From contig JAGCFO010000024.1 in NCBI GenBank assembly GCA_017650105.1, forward strand, positions 37,322 to 101,321: 64,000 bases of DNA. The letters are read 5' to 3'. A model generated the notes under the pieces. The model saw only the letters and a list, made by a program, of their open reading frames with translations, was not told the DNA's origin and did not search any database. Within the stretch, counting starts at the first letter, position 1. Each line of letters begins with the position of its first letter. Origin of the DNA: Bacteroidaceae bacterium (GTDB lineage: Bacteria; Bacteroidota; Bacteroidia; Bacteroidales; Bacteroidaceae). Made by a program: the position numbers and the translations under genes. Shown one piece after another: positions 51,981 through 61,025 of this stretch.

Positions 51981-52018
51981 CGCTGCCGGATGATTCACGA
52001 AGAAAACATCCGGCAGCG
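51981..52018. terminator. Bidirectional terminator between convergent genes
   Basis: A perfect 12-bp stem CGCTGCCGGATG / CATCCGGCAGCG with a 14-base loop lies between the small secreted protein gene (plus) and the SGNH esterase gene (minus). A smaller hairpin CAACCCA / TGGGTTG lies at 51909-51931. Confidence 0.75.
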
Positions 52019-52038
52019 TAACTTTTCCTGATTCCCTG

Positions 52039-52935
<897 letters not shown>

Positions 52936-53029
52936 TTAACGAATGAAAAGCACGAAAAACACGTAGTTTTTCCACTTGAATCCTTCAACAAAACGACTAT
53001 TCCGCATCGCAGGAAAAGGATGACATAAA

Positions 53030-53125
53030 GCAAAAAAAATTATGCTTAACTCTCCGCGCGATATGCTCAAAGAAAAAATCTTTTTTCTCTGAGAATAAAA
53101 AATTATGAGTTAAGCATATTTCGCA
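53030..53125. repeat. Dispersed intergenic repeat, copy 11, with 12-bp inverted repeat
   Basis: Outer arms TATGCTTAACTC (53041-53052) and GAGTTAAGCATA (53107-53118) are perfect inverted repeats. Between them are CCGCGCGATATG, CTCAAAG and an inner hairpin CTC-aa-AGAAAAA / TTTTTTCT-ct-GAG. It shares CGCGATATGCTCAAAG and A-rich/T-rich modules with the other copies but lacks CCCTTCTTC. Confidence 0.7.
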
Positions 53126-53207
53126 CTTTCTCAAACAACTGCTAAAATCACTTCAGAGCTAATCAGGACTAAACAAAGCATAAGAAAGGAAGCTCCCTGA
53201 AACAAGA

Positions 53208-53241
53208 CATCATCGCAGACTCTTAGGAGCCTGCGATGATG
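53208..53241 (-). terminator. Hairpin after tRNA-Arg, probable terminator
   Basis: An 11-bp perfect stem CATCATCGCAG / CTGCGATGATG starts 9 bases beyond the tRNA 3' end and is followed on the minus strand by TCTTGTTT. Confidence 0.65.
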
Positions 53242-53249
53242 ATTTGTTG

Positions 53250-53323
53250 TGATCCCGTTGGGATTCAAACCCAAGACCTTCAGAACCGGAATCTGACGCT
53301 CTATTCAGCTAAGCTACGGGACC
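53250..53323 (-). tRNA. tRNA-Arg (anticodon CCG)
   Basis: The minus strand folds as a 74-nt cloverleaf. The acceptor stem is GGTCCCG / CGGGATC with one G-T pair and the D arm is GCTT...GAGC. The anticodon arm is TCAGA-TTCCGGT-TCTGA with anticodon CCG, and the T arm is TTGGG-TTTGAAT-CCCAA. The discriminator is A and no CCA is encoded. It reads the arginine codon CGG. A TAACTTTG box lies about 10 bases upstream and a hairpin just downstream, so it is a single-gene unit. Confidence 0.95.
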
Positions 53324-53333
53324 AAAGCGGGGA

Positions 53334-53341
53334 CAAAGTTA
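53334..53341 (-). promoter_or_regulatory. Predicted -7 box of tRNA-Arg
   Basis: The minus strand reads TAACTTTG, 10 bases before the mature 5' end. No well-placed -33 box is seen. Confidence 0.45.
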
Positions 53342-53433
53342 CAAAAAAGATTGATTGAAATATCGTTTTGCAAGAAAATATGACTCCTTTTTTTAAAAAA
53401 TAGCCTTAATGACGTGCTTTTTTTAAGAAAAAT

Positions 53434-53465
53434 GTTGCTTTCGTAAAAAATGAATGTATCTTTGC
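53434..53465 (+). promoter_or_regulatory. Promoter of the tat-sugar operon
   Basis: TTG at 53434-53436, 20 bases, then TATCTTTGC at 53457-53465. This is a full-consensus Bacteroidetes promoter giving a leader of about 55 bases before tatA. Confidence 0.7.
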
Positions 53466-53523
53466 AGATGTTGCTGAGTTTGGCTCGGCAGACAAACGAA
53501 AACATAACAAAAAACATACCACT

Positions 53524-53733
53524 ATGATTACTCCACTATTGATCGGAACCCTGGGAACGACCGAGATTATTATCATTGCACTCGTCGTCCTGCTCCTCTT
53601 CGGAGGAAAGAAAATTCCTGAACTCATGAAAGGCATCGGCAAAGGCGTGAAAAGCTTCAAGCAAGGCATGAACGAAGTTGAAAAAGAAATCAGCGACATC
53701 GACGCGAACGCCGACGAGAAGAAAGAAAAGTAA
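53524..53733 (+). CDS. tatA: TatA/E twin-arginine translocase subunit
   Basis: The 69-residue inner-membrane protein has the TatA layout: a short N-terminal helix ([21 protein letters not shown] with the FGG hinge), then an amphipathic helix ([21 protein letters not shown]) and a short acidic tail. TatA forms the pore through which folded, twin-arginine-tagged proteins pass. No tatB is present, so this is a minimal TatA-TatC system. It begins the operon that ends with tatC, with three sugar-enzyme genes in between. Confidence 0.95.
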   Translation: MITPLLIGTLGTTEIIIIALVVLLLFGGKKIPELMKGIGKGVKSFKQGMNEVEKEISDIDANADEKKEK

Positions 53734-53776
53734 GCGACAACAATAACAATCACCCTAACTTTTAATCTAATACATT

Positions 53777-55249
53777 ATGTCAGAAGAAATCTCAAGAAGA
53801 AAGTTTCTGAAGCAGGGCACAGCCGCTGCAATTGGTCTGACCATCGTCCCGAATGTTGTTTTGGGAAAGAACTACGGTCACACCGCTCCAAGTGACAAAC
53901 TGAACATCCTGGGCATCGGTATCGGAGGACGTGGTTCTGCCGACCTGCGCGAGATGGAGACAGAGAACATTATCGGTCTCTGCGACACCGACTGGAGGTA
54001 TGCTAAAGGCGTTTTCGAACGCTATCCTAAGGCAAAGCGCTACTACGACTGGCGCAAGATGTACGACGACATGCTTGACCAGGCCGATGCCGTAATGGTT
54101 GCCACCGCCGACCATACCCACGCCATCATCGCTGCCAACGCTATCGTTGCCGGCAAGCACGCCTACGTTGAGAAACCGCTCACCCACACCGTGTATGAGT
54201 CGCGTCTGCTCACCAAGCTTGCCAAGAAGTATAAGGTAGCCACTCAGATGGGTAACCAAGGATCATCGGGCGAAGGCGTTCGCAAGGTTTGCCGCTGGAT
54301 TCAGAGCGGAGAAATCGGCGAAGTAACATGCGTCGACACATTCACCGACCGTCCTATCTGGCCACAAGGCCTCAACCGTCCCGAGAAGGTGAACAAGATT
54401 CCTTCCACCCTCCACTGGGATGAATTCATCGGCCCGGCTAACTACCGTCCCTACAACGAAATCTACACTCCTTGGAACTTCCGCGGATGGTGGGACTTCG
54501 GTACCGGCGCTCTCGGCGATATGGCTTGCCACATCCTGCATCCCGTATTCGCAGGACTGAAGCTGAGATATCCGACAAAGGTACAGGGTAGCTCCACGCT
54601 GCTACTTACCGACTGCTGCCCCAGCGCACAGGCTGTACACTACACCTTCCCCGCACGCGACAACCTGCCAAAGGTTGCTATGCCCGAAGTGAAGGTTAAC
54701 TGGTACGACGGTGGTCTGATGCCCGAGCGTCCTGCAGGACTTCCCGCAGGAAAGGATATGAACGATTCGGGTGGCGCCTGCATCTTCCACGGAACAAAGG
54801 ATACTCTCATCTGCGGTTGCTACGGCGTGAACCCGTACCTGCTCTCAGGACGTAAGCCCGAAGGCCCCGAAGTAATGCGCGTTGTGAAGACTTCTCACCA
54901 GCAGGATTGGATCCGTGCCTGCAAGGAGAGCCCTGAAAACCGCGTTCCGACTATCTCCGACTTCGCAGAGTCAGGTCCTCTGAACGAAATGGTAGTGATG
55001 GGCGTGCTTGCCGTACGCCTGCAGTCGCTCAACCGCGAGCTGGAGTGGGACGGCGAGAACATGCGTTTCACCAACATCCCCGCAGATGCTACTATCCGCA
55101 CCGTCATCAAGGATGGTTTCTACATCAAGGAAGGTCATCCCACCTTCGACAAGACTTGGACCGAGCCTGTTAATGCAAATGAATTTGCAAACGAGCTCAT
55201 CAAGCACACCTATCGCGACGGATGGAATCTGCCCGAAATGCCGAAATAA
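53777..55249 (+). CDS. Gfo/Idh/MocA oxidoreductase with twin-arginine signal
   Basis: The 490-residue protein begins with a Tat signal (SRRKFLKQG at 6-14, then a hydrophobic stretch AAAIGLTIVPNVVLG), so it is exported folded with its nicotinamide cofactor. The mature part has the Rossmann motif GIGIGGRG near 46, the catalytic-lysine motif VEKPLTHT near 131, and a C-terminal alpha/beta domain with DFGTGALGDMACHILHP. Such enzymes oxidise a sugar hydroxyl, often to a 3-keto group. Lying between tatA and tatC, it is the evident Tat cargo of this operon. Substrate and electron partner are not visible. Confidence 0.92.
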   Translation: MSEEISRRKFLKQGTAAAIGLTIVPNVVLGKNYGHTAPSDKLNILGIGIGGRGSADLREMETENIIGLCDTDWRYAKGVFERYPKAKRYYDWRKMYDDMLDQADAVMVATADHTHAIIAANAIVAGKHAYVEKPLTHTVYESRLLTKLAKKYKVATQMGNQGSSGEGVRKVCRWIQSGEIGEVTCVDTFTDRPIWPQGLNRPEKVNKIPSTLHWDEFIGPANYRPYNEIYTPWNFRGWWDFGTGALGDMACHILHPVFAGLKLRYPTKVQGSSTLLLTDCCPSAQAVHYTFPARDNLPKVAMPEVKVNWYDGGLMPERPAGLPAGKDMNDSGGACIFHGTKDTLICGCYGVNPYLLSGRKPEGPEVMRVVKTSHQQDWIRACKESPENRVPTISDFAESGPLNEMVVMGVLAVRLQSLNRELEWDGENMRFTNIPADATIRTVIKDGFYIKEGHPTFDKTWTEPVNANEFANELIKHTYRDGWNLPEMPK

Positions 55250-55291
55250 TCTTTCAACAACAAATAATCAACTATTAACAACAAACAGAAA

Positions 55292-56155
55292 ATGAAAAAG
55301 ATTTTTTCTATCGTAGCTGTTGCATCGCTTTGCCTTCTCGTGGCATCCTGCGGCAGCAAGAAGCCCGCAGCTCCTGCTGAAGAAGAAGAAGCTCCCGCAA
55401 CTCCTCAATACACCGTTGTTGACGCTCCCGAGGTAGACCTCGCCGAGTTCCCCGTTGACGAAGACGGCTACATCGTGCTGTTCGACGGAACCTCTCTGAA
55501 AGGTTGGCGCGGCTACGGCAAAGACCACGTGCCCTCACGCTGGGTTATCGAAGACGGCTGCCTGAAATTCTGCGGCACCGGTAGCGGTGAAGCACAGACG
55601 GGCGACGGAGGCGACATCATCTTTGCACATCAGTTCAAGAACTTCACGCTCGAACTGGAGTGGAAAGTAGAGAAAGGCGCCAACTCTGGTATTTTCTATC
55701 TTGCTAAGGAGGTTACCACCAAGGACGAGAACGGCAACGATCGCTACGAGCCCATCTATATCTCCTGCCCCGAGTATCAGGTACTTGACAATGCCAACCA
55801 TCCCGACGCTCAGCTGGGTGTTGACGGCAACCGTCAGTCGGCTTCTCTGTACGACATGATTCCTGCCAAGCCACAGAACTCCAAGCCCTTCGGCGAGTGG
55901 AACAAGGCCAAGATCATGGTTTACAAAGGCACTGTAGTTCACGGACAGAACGATCAGAACGTACTTGAGTATCACCTCTGGACACAGCAGTGGACCGACA
56001 TGCTCCAGAACAGCAAGTTCAGCGAGAAGAACTGGCCTCTTGCTTTCGCTCTTCTCAACAACTGCGGTGGTGACGAGCATCAGGGATACATCGGCATGCA
56101 GGATCACGGCGACAATGTATATTATCGCAACATCCGCATCAAACTGTTCGATTAA
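55292..56155 (+). CDS. DUF1080 (3-keto-disaccharide hydrolase type) lipoprotein
   Basis: The 287-residue protein has a lipoprotein signal (CLLVASC, Cys20) and an acidic/Pro-rich spacer (PAEEEEAPATP). A single DUF1080 jelly-roll domain follows, with DGYIVLFDGTSLKGWRG, GGDIIFAHQFKNFTLELEW, ANSGIFYL and the final DNVYYRNIRIKLFD. Members of this family from gut Bacteroides are reported to cleave 3-keto-glycosides by hydrolysis or elimination. Its position after the oxidoreductase suggests that it acts on the keto-sugar made there. A hairpin after the gene may partly terminate transcription. Confidence 0.88.
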   Translation: MKKIFSIVAVASLCLLVASCGSKKPAAPAEEEEAPATPQYTVVDAPEVDLAEFPVDEDGYIVLFDGTSLKGWRGYGKDHVPSRWVIEDGCLKFCGTGSGEAQTGDGGDIIFAHQFKNFTLELEWKVEKGANSGIFYLAKEVTTKDENGNDRYEPIYISCPEYQVLDNANHPDAQLGVDGNRQSASLYDMIPAKPQNSKPFGEWNKAKIMVYKGTVVHGQNDQNVLEYHLWTQQWTDMLQNSKFSEKNWPLAFALLNNCGGDEHQGYIGMQDHGDNVYYRNIRIKLFD

Positions 56156-56181
56156 TCGTCCCGTTCCATTTATGATTCAAC

Positions 56182-56212
56182 CGTTGGAGGGCTTCGGCTC
56201 TCCAACGATTTT
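56182..56212 (+). terminator. Hairpin between DUF1080 and isomerase genes (possible partial terminator)
   Basis: CGTTGGAG and CTCCAACG flank a short inner loop containing CTTCGG, followed by ATTTTAAAAAC. It lies inside a same-strand gene series. Confidence 0.55.
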
Positions 56213-56233
56213 AAAAACAACAGACACATCATT

Positions 56234-57112
56234 ATGAAACACACCTTATCTATTCTGACGCTCTTAGTCCTGCTGCCAACCACTTTTACGGCTTGCGGCA
56301 ACAAGGACAACGCTCTTCCCAAGAAGGAGATGGCTATCCAGCTCTATTCAATGCGCGACACGCTGAACCGTTGCGGGAAAGACTACATGCCCGTGCTTGA
56401 GCAACTTGCTTCATGGGGCTACACGGCTGTGGAAGCTGCCAACTACAACAACGGGCTTTTCTACGGCACCACTCCCGAAGAGTTCAAGGCCAACGTAGAG
56501 AAAGTGGGCATGAAGGTTCTCTCTTCACACATCGGGCACAACCTGAACGGTGAAGAAACAGCCAATCACGATTTCACTGCCAACCTCGAATGGTGGAAGA
56601 AGTGTATTGCCGATCATAAGAAAGCCGGCATGAAATACATCGTCAATCCCGGCATGGGCGTTCCTGCTACTCTGGCAGACCTTCAGACGCAGTGCGAATT
56701 CCTCAATGAAGTCGGCAAGCTGTGTGCTGCCGAAGGCATCAAGTTTGGCTATCACAGCCACTCACACGAGTTCCGCCGCGTAGAGGGCAAGGTAATGTAC
56801 GACTATATGATTGAGCACACCGACCCGCAGTACGTATTTTTCGAGATGGACGTTTACTGGGCTGTTGTGGGCGGAGTAGCTCCCGTGGAGTACTTCAAGC
56901 GCTATCCCGGACGTTTCACGCTGCTTCACATCAAGGATCTCTGCACGCTTGGCGAAAGCGGAATGGTTGGCTTCGACGCCATCTTCAACCACGCTGAGGA
57001 AGCAGGTCTGAAGGAGTACGTCGTAGAAGTGGAGTGCGATCCCTACCCCAGCGTAGAGGAGAGCGCCATCTACCTGCGCAAGGCTCCATACGTGAAAGCT
57101 TCTTACAAATAA
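56234..57112 (+). CDS. Sugar phosphate isomerase/epimerase-family lipoprotein
   Basis: The 292-residue protein has a lipoprotein signal (LLPTTFTAC, Cys21) on a xylose-isomerase-like TIM barrel. Probable metal ligands are seen in WGYTAVEAAN (Glu), GYHSHSHEF (His) and FFEMDVYW (Glu/Asp), with LLHIKDL and VVEVECDPYPSVEES near the end. Although the family name implies phosphosugars, the protein is exported, so its substrate is outside the cytoplasm. Relatives clustered with DUF1080 genes are reported as hydratases of the 2-hydroxy-3-keto-glycal formed by keto-glycoside elimination. This role is inferred from context. Confidence 0.87.
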   Translation: MKHTLSILTLLVLLPTTFTACGNKDNALPKKEMAIQLYSMRDTLNRCGKDYMPVLEQLASWGYTAVEAANYNNGLFYGTTPEEFKANVEKVGMKVLSSHIGHNLNGEETANHDFTANLEWWKKCIADHKKAGMKYIVNPGMGVPATLADLQTQCEFLNEVGKLCAAEGIKFGYHSHSHEFRRVEGKVMYDYMIEHTDPQYVFFEMDVYWAVVGGVAPVEYFKRYPGRFTLLHIKDLCTLGESGMVGFDAIFNHAEEAGLKEYVVEVECDPYPSVEESAIYLRKAPYVKASYK

Positions 57113-57126
57113 AACCTATCTCAGGG

Positions 57127-57157
57127 TGCATCCCGACGGCATCGCTTTCGGGATGCA
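57127..57157 (+). terminator. Hairpin before tatC (possible partial terminator)
   Basis: TGCATCCCGA and TCGGGATGCA form a 10-bp stem with an 11-base loop, followed by TCTTCT. It is the second such hairpin inside the tat operon. Confidence 0.5.
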
Positions 57158-57195
57158 TCTTCTAAGAAACACTCCTATCACAGACAAGACTATCA

Positions 57196-58107
57196 ATGGC
57201 AGAAAGAAGGAAAGATGACAACATGTCGTTTTGGGACCATCTGGAAGTGTTCCGAGGCACCCTGTTCCGTGTTTTCGGCGTGTTGCTGGCGTTTATGATT
57301 ATCTACTTCTTCATCATGAAGCTGTTCTTCAACGACTTCGTGCTGGGACCCACGTCTTCCGACTTCTTCCTGTACAAACTGATTCCTTACTTTAAGTCAG
57401 ACTACCACGTCGACATCATCAACATCAACGTCGCGTCGCAGTTCATGACTCACGTCACCACCTCCTTCTGGTTTGCGCTGGTGACAGCCTTTCCCTTCCT
57501 CATGTGGGAGCTGTGGCGCTTTGTAAGCCCCGCTCTCTACAATAACGAGAAACGCCCCATACGCTTTGCTTTCACCTTCGGCACCGGGATGTTCTACCTC
57601 GGATGCGTCATAGGCTACTGCATAGTGTTCCCCTTCACCTTCCGGTTCCTCACCGAGTATGAGCTGAGCGCCGACATCACCAATCAGATATCGCTCAACT
57701 CATACATGGGCACCTTCCTGATGATGATATTCGTTATGGGCATTGTCTTCGAGCTGCCTCTCCTCATCTGGGTGCTCTCGCGTATAGGCCTCGTCACCAA
57801 GCAGATGCTGAGGAAATACCGCCGACACGCCATCGTGGCTCTGATGCTTCTCGCTGCCATCATCACACCTTCGGGCGATCCTTTCACGCTGACTGTCGTA
57901 TTCGTTCCCCTCTACCTGCTCTTTGAGTTAGGCATCGTTCTTGCACGCAACGAGAAGAAGGAAGACGAGGAAGATGAGGACGAAGAGCAGAAAGTCATTA
58001 CCGACCAGTCGGACAGCGTGCCTGAAGGCTACTTCAACGATGCTTTGCCCGAACCCGACGAAAAGGCAGAGCCCGAAGAGCAGAGCGAAGAAAAAGCTCC
58101 CGAATAG
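57196..58107 (+). CDS. tatC: TatC twin-arginine translocase subunit with acidic tail
   Basis: The 303-residue inner-membrane protein is the receptor for twin-arginine signals. It begins MSFWDHLEVFRGTLFRV in the family style, with the conserved Glu after the first charged stretch, and has six membrane segments. Conserved blocks include FPFLMWELWRFVSPALY and GMVFELP-like GIVFELPLLIWVL. After the last helix there is an unusual tail of about 52 residues (from NEKKEDEEDEDEEQ to EEKAPE), very acidic. Two possible terminators upstream could make it less abundant than tatA. Confidence 0.93.
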   Translation: MAERRKDDNMSFWDHLEVFRGTLFRVFGVLLAFMIIYFFIMKLFFNDFVLGPTSSDFFLYKLIPYFKSDYHVDIININVASQFMTHVTTSFWFALVTAFPFLMWELWRFVSPALYNNEKRPIRFAFTFGTGMFYLGCVIGYCIVFPFTFRFLTEYELSADITNQISLNSYMGTFLMMIFVMGIVFELPLLIWVLSRIGLVTKQMLRKYRRHAIVALMLLAAIITPSGDPFTLTVVFVPLYLLFELGIVLARNEKKEDEEDEDEEQKVITDQSDSVPEGYFNDALPEPDEKAEPEEQSEEKAPE

Positions 58108-58125
58108 CTGAAGTACGCATAACCA

Positions 58126-58223
58126 AATATGAAGAAGGAAGCGCGCGATATGAAGAAGGGAAAAAAATTTTTGAAGAAGGAAAAAAATTTTTTGGAGAAC
58201 AAATAATTCTTTCTGAAGAAAGC
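58126..58223. repeat. Dispersed intergenic repeat, copy 12
   Basis: After tatC it reads AATATGAAGAAGGAAGC, GCGCGATATGAAGAAGGG, A7T5, GAAGAAGG, A7T6, GGAGAACAAATAATTC and TGAAGAAAGC. It fills much of the gap before asnA, where no TAnnTTTG box could be found. Confidence 0.85.
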
Positions 58224-58317
58224 ACTTTCCGAGAATCGCCCAAAGCCCCTTCGGCACAACATAGGATAACATTTCACACCGAACTTAGCACACCGAATCA
58301 TTAACACATCATCACTC

Positions 58318-59355
58318 ATGAGTCAACTCATCATTCCTAATCACTACCGTCCCCTGCTCGATATGCAACAAACCGAGCAAGGCATCAAACAGATAAAGGA
58401 CTTCTTCCAGCAGAACCTCTCGACGGAACTTCGTCTGCGTCGCGTCACAGCACCTCTCTTCGTACTCAAAGGCCTGGGAATCAACGACGACCTGAACGGA
58501 GTGGAGCGCCCCGTTTCGTTCCCCATCAAGGATCTCGGCGACGCCAAAGCCGAAGTGGTGCATTCGCTTGCAAAGTGGAAGCGCCTCACGCTTGCCGACT
58601 ACGGAGTGAAGCCAGGATACGGAATCTACACCGACATGAACGCCATCCGTGCCGACGAGGAACTGGACAATCTCCACAGCCTCTATGTGGACCAATGGGA
58701 CTGGGAGCGAGTGATGAATCCAGAAGAGAGAAACCTCGACTATCTGAAACAGATTGTCAGACGTATATACGCCGCTATGCTCCGCACCGAGTACATGATA
58801 AGCGAAGTGTATAACGTGCTCACGCCTTCTCTGCCCGACGAGATCTATTTCATCGAGAGCGAGGAGCTGCTTCAGCGATACCCCGGGCTTAACGCCAAAG
58901 AGAGGGAGAATGCGATAGCAAGAGAATACGGCTCGGTGTTCATCATCGGCATCGGAAACAAGCTGTCAAATGGAGAAGCACACGACTTGCGGGCCCCCGA
59001 CTATGACGACTGGTCTTCGCCCAACAGCGATGGATATGAGGGACTTAACGGCGACATCATCGTATGGAACGAGACACTCGGGCGCTCCTTCGAGCTGTCG
59101 TCGATGGGCATCCGCGTCAATAAGGAAGTGATGCTTCACCAGCTGCAACTCTGCGGCAAGGAGGACAGAGAGAACCTCTATTTCCACAAGCGCCTGCTGG
59201 GAGGAGAACTGCCGCAGACCATCGGAGGAGGCATCGGGCAGAGCCGTCTGTGCATGCTGCTGCTTAAAAAAGCTCACATCGGAGAGATTCAGGCAAGCAT
59301 CTGGCCCGACGAGATGCGCCAAAAGTGTAGCGAAGTCAACATCCCTCTCATTTAA
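58318..59355 (+). CDS. asnA: Aspartate-ammonia ligase (asparagine synthetase A)
   Basis: The ammonia-dependent enzyme converts aspartate to asparagine using ATP and is related to class II tRNA synthetases. The 345-residue protein has the family blocks VERPVSFPIKDLG, ADEELDNLHSLYVDQWDWE and the C-terminal GGGIGQSRLCMLLLKKAHIGE, the motif 3 equivalent. It is complete and ordinary. No clear promoter is visible, only repeat copy 12. Confidence 0.96.
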   Translation: MSQLIIPNHYRPLLDMQQTEQGIKQIKDFFQQNLSTELRLRRVTAPLFVLKGLGINDDLNGVERPVSFPIKDLGDAKAEVVHSLAKWKRLTLADYGVKPGYGIYTDMNAIRADEELDNLHSLYVDQWDWERVMNPEERNLDYLKQIVRRIYAAMLRTEYMISEVYNVLTPSLPDEIYFIESEELLQRYPGLNAKERENAIAREYGSVFIIGIGNKLSNGEAHDLRAPDYDDWSSPNSDGYEGLNGDIIVWNETLGRSFELSSMGIRVNKEVMLHQLQLCGKEDRENLYFHKRLLGGELPQTIGGGIGQSRLCMLLLKKAHIGEIQASIWPDEMRQKCSEVNIPLI

Positions 59356-59443
59356 GCCTACAGCCCCTCTATTTAAAAAGGAAAGGAGTGCTGCCGTTTC
59401 TTATCGCGCTATTCTCATAAAACCATCATAAACGCAACACCCG

Positions 59444-60106
59444 ATGAACGTACGCATACATCCCAGTTGGCAAGCTGTGCTGCAGGAAGAGTTCGACAAA
59501 GACTACTTTGCCAAACTTACCGACTTTGTGCGGAGCGAGTATGCCCGCACAACCATCTATCCTCCTGCTCGGCAGATTTTCAACGCTTTCGACCATTGCC
59601 CGTTCGACAAGGTGCGCGTCGTCATCATCGGGCAAGATCCGTATCACGAGCAAGGACAAGCCAACGGGCTCTGCTTCTCAGTAGCTCCCGGAGTGCAGAT
59701 GCCGCCTTCGCTTGTGAACATCTTCAAAGAGATACAAAGCGACTTGGGCAAGCCCTTTCCCGAAAACGGAGACTTGACCCGCTGGGCTAATCAGGGAGTT
59801 CTTCTCCTCAATGCCACGCTTACCGTGCAGGAGCACTACGCTGCCTCCCATCAGAACCGGGGATGGGAGGAGTTCACCGACGCTGTCATACGCATCCTCT
59901 GCGAAAAGCGCGAACATTTGGTCTTTATTCTCTGGGGTGCATATGCTCAGAAAAAAGGGGCTTTCATCGACTCCTCGCGCCATCTGGTGCTTAAGTCGGC
60001 ACATCCCTCTCCCCTCAGCGCCTATCACGGCTTCTTCGGAAACCATCACTTCAGTCTTGCCAACGATTACCTCATCCAGCACGGGCAGCAGCCCATCGAC
60101 TGGTAA
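59444..60106 (+). CDS. ung: Uracil-DNA glycosylase
   Basis: The enzyme removes uracil from DNA in base-excision repair. The 220-residue protein has the catalytic water-activating loop VIIGQDPYHEQGQANGL (Asp and His), the family block VLLLNATLTV, and the DNA-intercalation loop HPSPLSAYHGFFG. The length is normal. The next gene, pyrH, starts 52 bases further on. Confidence 0.96.
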   Translation: MNVRIHPSWQAVLQEEFDKDYFAKLTDFVRSEYARTTIYPPARQIFNAFDHCPFDKVRVVIIGQDPYHEQGQANGLCFSVAPGVQMPPSLVNIFKEIQSDLGKPFPENGDLTRWANQGVLLLNATLTVQEHYAASHQNRGWEEFTDAVIRILCEKREHLVFILWGAYAQKKGAFIDSSRHLVLKSAHPSPLSAYHGFFGNHHFSLANDYLIQHGQQPIDW

Positions 60107-60158
60107 CGATTCTTTGCATTCCACACACACCAAATAATTAATCTTTAACTAACATCAA

Positions 60159-60866
60159 ATGAGATTCAAACGTATATTACTCAAACTGAGTGGAGAAAGT
60201 CTTCAGGGAGAACAGGGATACGGGCTCGACGAAAAACGTCTTGCCGAGTATGCAGAGCAGATTAAGGAAATCCACGATATGGGAGTCCAAATCGGCATAG
60301 TCATTGGCGGAGGCAACATCTTCAGAGGCCTTTCGGGCGTTGGAAGAGGGTTCGACCGAGTGAAAGGAGACCAAATGGGAATGCTGGCAACGGTCATCAA
60401 CAGCCTGGCTCTCAGCAGTGCGCTGGCAACGGCAGGAGCTACAGCAAGAGTTTTCACCGCTATCCGCATGGAGCCCATCGGCGAGTTCTACACCAAGTGG
60501 CGCGCCATCGATGCCTTGCAGGCAGGCGAGATTGCCATCTTCAGCGCCGGAACAGGAAATCCCTACTTCACAACCGACACAGGCTCCTCTCTGCGAGGCA
60601 TCGAGATTGAAGCCGACGTCATGCTAAAAGGCACTCGCGTTGACGGCGTCTATACGGCAGACCCCGAAAAAGACCCGACGGCTACAAAATTCGACGAGAT
60701 TACGTACGATGAAATCTACAATCGCGGGCTCAAGGTGATGGACCTTACTGCAACTACTATGTGCAAGGAGAACAACCTGCCCATCTACGTCTTCAACATG
60801 GATGTGAAAGGAAATCTTCGCAAGGTTATCGAAGGAGAGCATATCGGCACGCTTGTGCACAAGTAA
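60159..60866 (+). CDS. pyrH: UMP kinase
   Basis: This cytoplasmic enzyme phosphorylates UMP to UDP and belongs to the amino-acid-kinase fold. The 235-residue protein begins FKRILLKLSGESLQGEQG with the phosphate-binding loop. It shows VIGGGNIFRG, DQMGMLATVINSLAL and FSAGTGNPYFTTDT. It is complete. A strong hairpin terminator follows 48 bases after the stop. Confidence 0.96.
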   Translation: MRFKRILLKLSGESLQGEQGYGLDEKRLAEYAEQIKEIHDMGVQIGIVIGGGNIFRGLSGVGRGFDRVKGDQMGMLATVINSLALSSALATAGATARVFTAIRMEPIGEFYTKWRAIDALQAGEIAIFSAGTGNPYFTTDTGSSLRGIEIEADVMLKGTRVDGVYTADPEKDPTATKFDEITYDEIYNRGLKVMDLTATTMCKENNLPIYVFNMDVKGNLRKVIEGEHIGTLVHK

Positions 60867-60913
60867 TCGTCCCTCCCTCTCGCAAGCAAAACCCTTCAAC
60901 CATTCCTCATTTC

Positions 60914-60946
60914 ATCGGAGCCGGCACGTCTGCTGTCGGCTCCGAT
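60914..60946 (+). terminator. Terminator after pyrH
   Basis: ATCGGAGCCG and CGGCTCCGAT form a 10-bp stem, followed by TGCTTTAAAAAC. Confidence 0.65.
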
Positions 60947-60969
60947 TGCTTTAAAAACTCCACCTTTTT

Positions 60970-60999
60970 TTGGCATTTCAACAGAAATGCGTATCTTTG
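60970..60999 (+). promoter_or_regulatory. Promoter of the TPR-HTH regulator gene
   Basis: TTG at 60970-60972, 19 bases, then TATCTTTG at 60992-60999. This is a full-consensus promoter about 26 bases before the first ATG. Confidence 0.65.
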
Positions 61000-61025
61000 T
61001 AACAACATAAAGTGGTCGCACAGAC

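Noticed and set aside
53208..53323. Integration site of a mobile element at tRNA-Arg
   Set aside because: No integrase gene and no second copy of the tRNA 3' end are seen nearby; the hairpin is better explained as a terminator.
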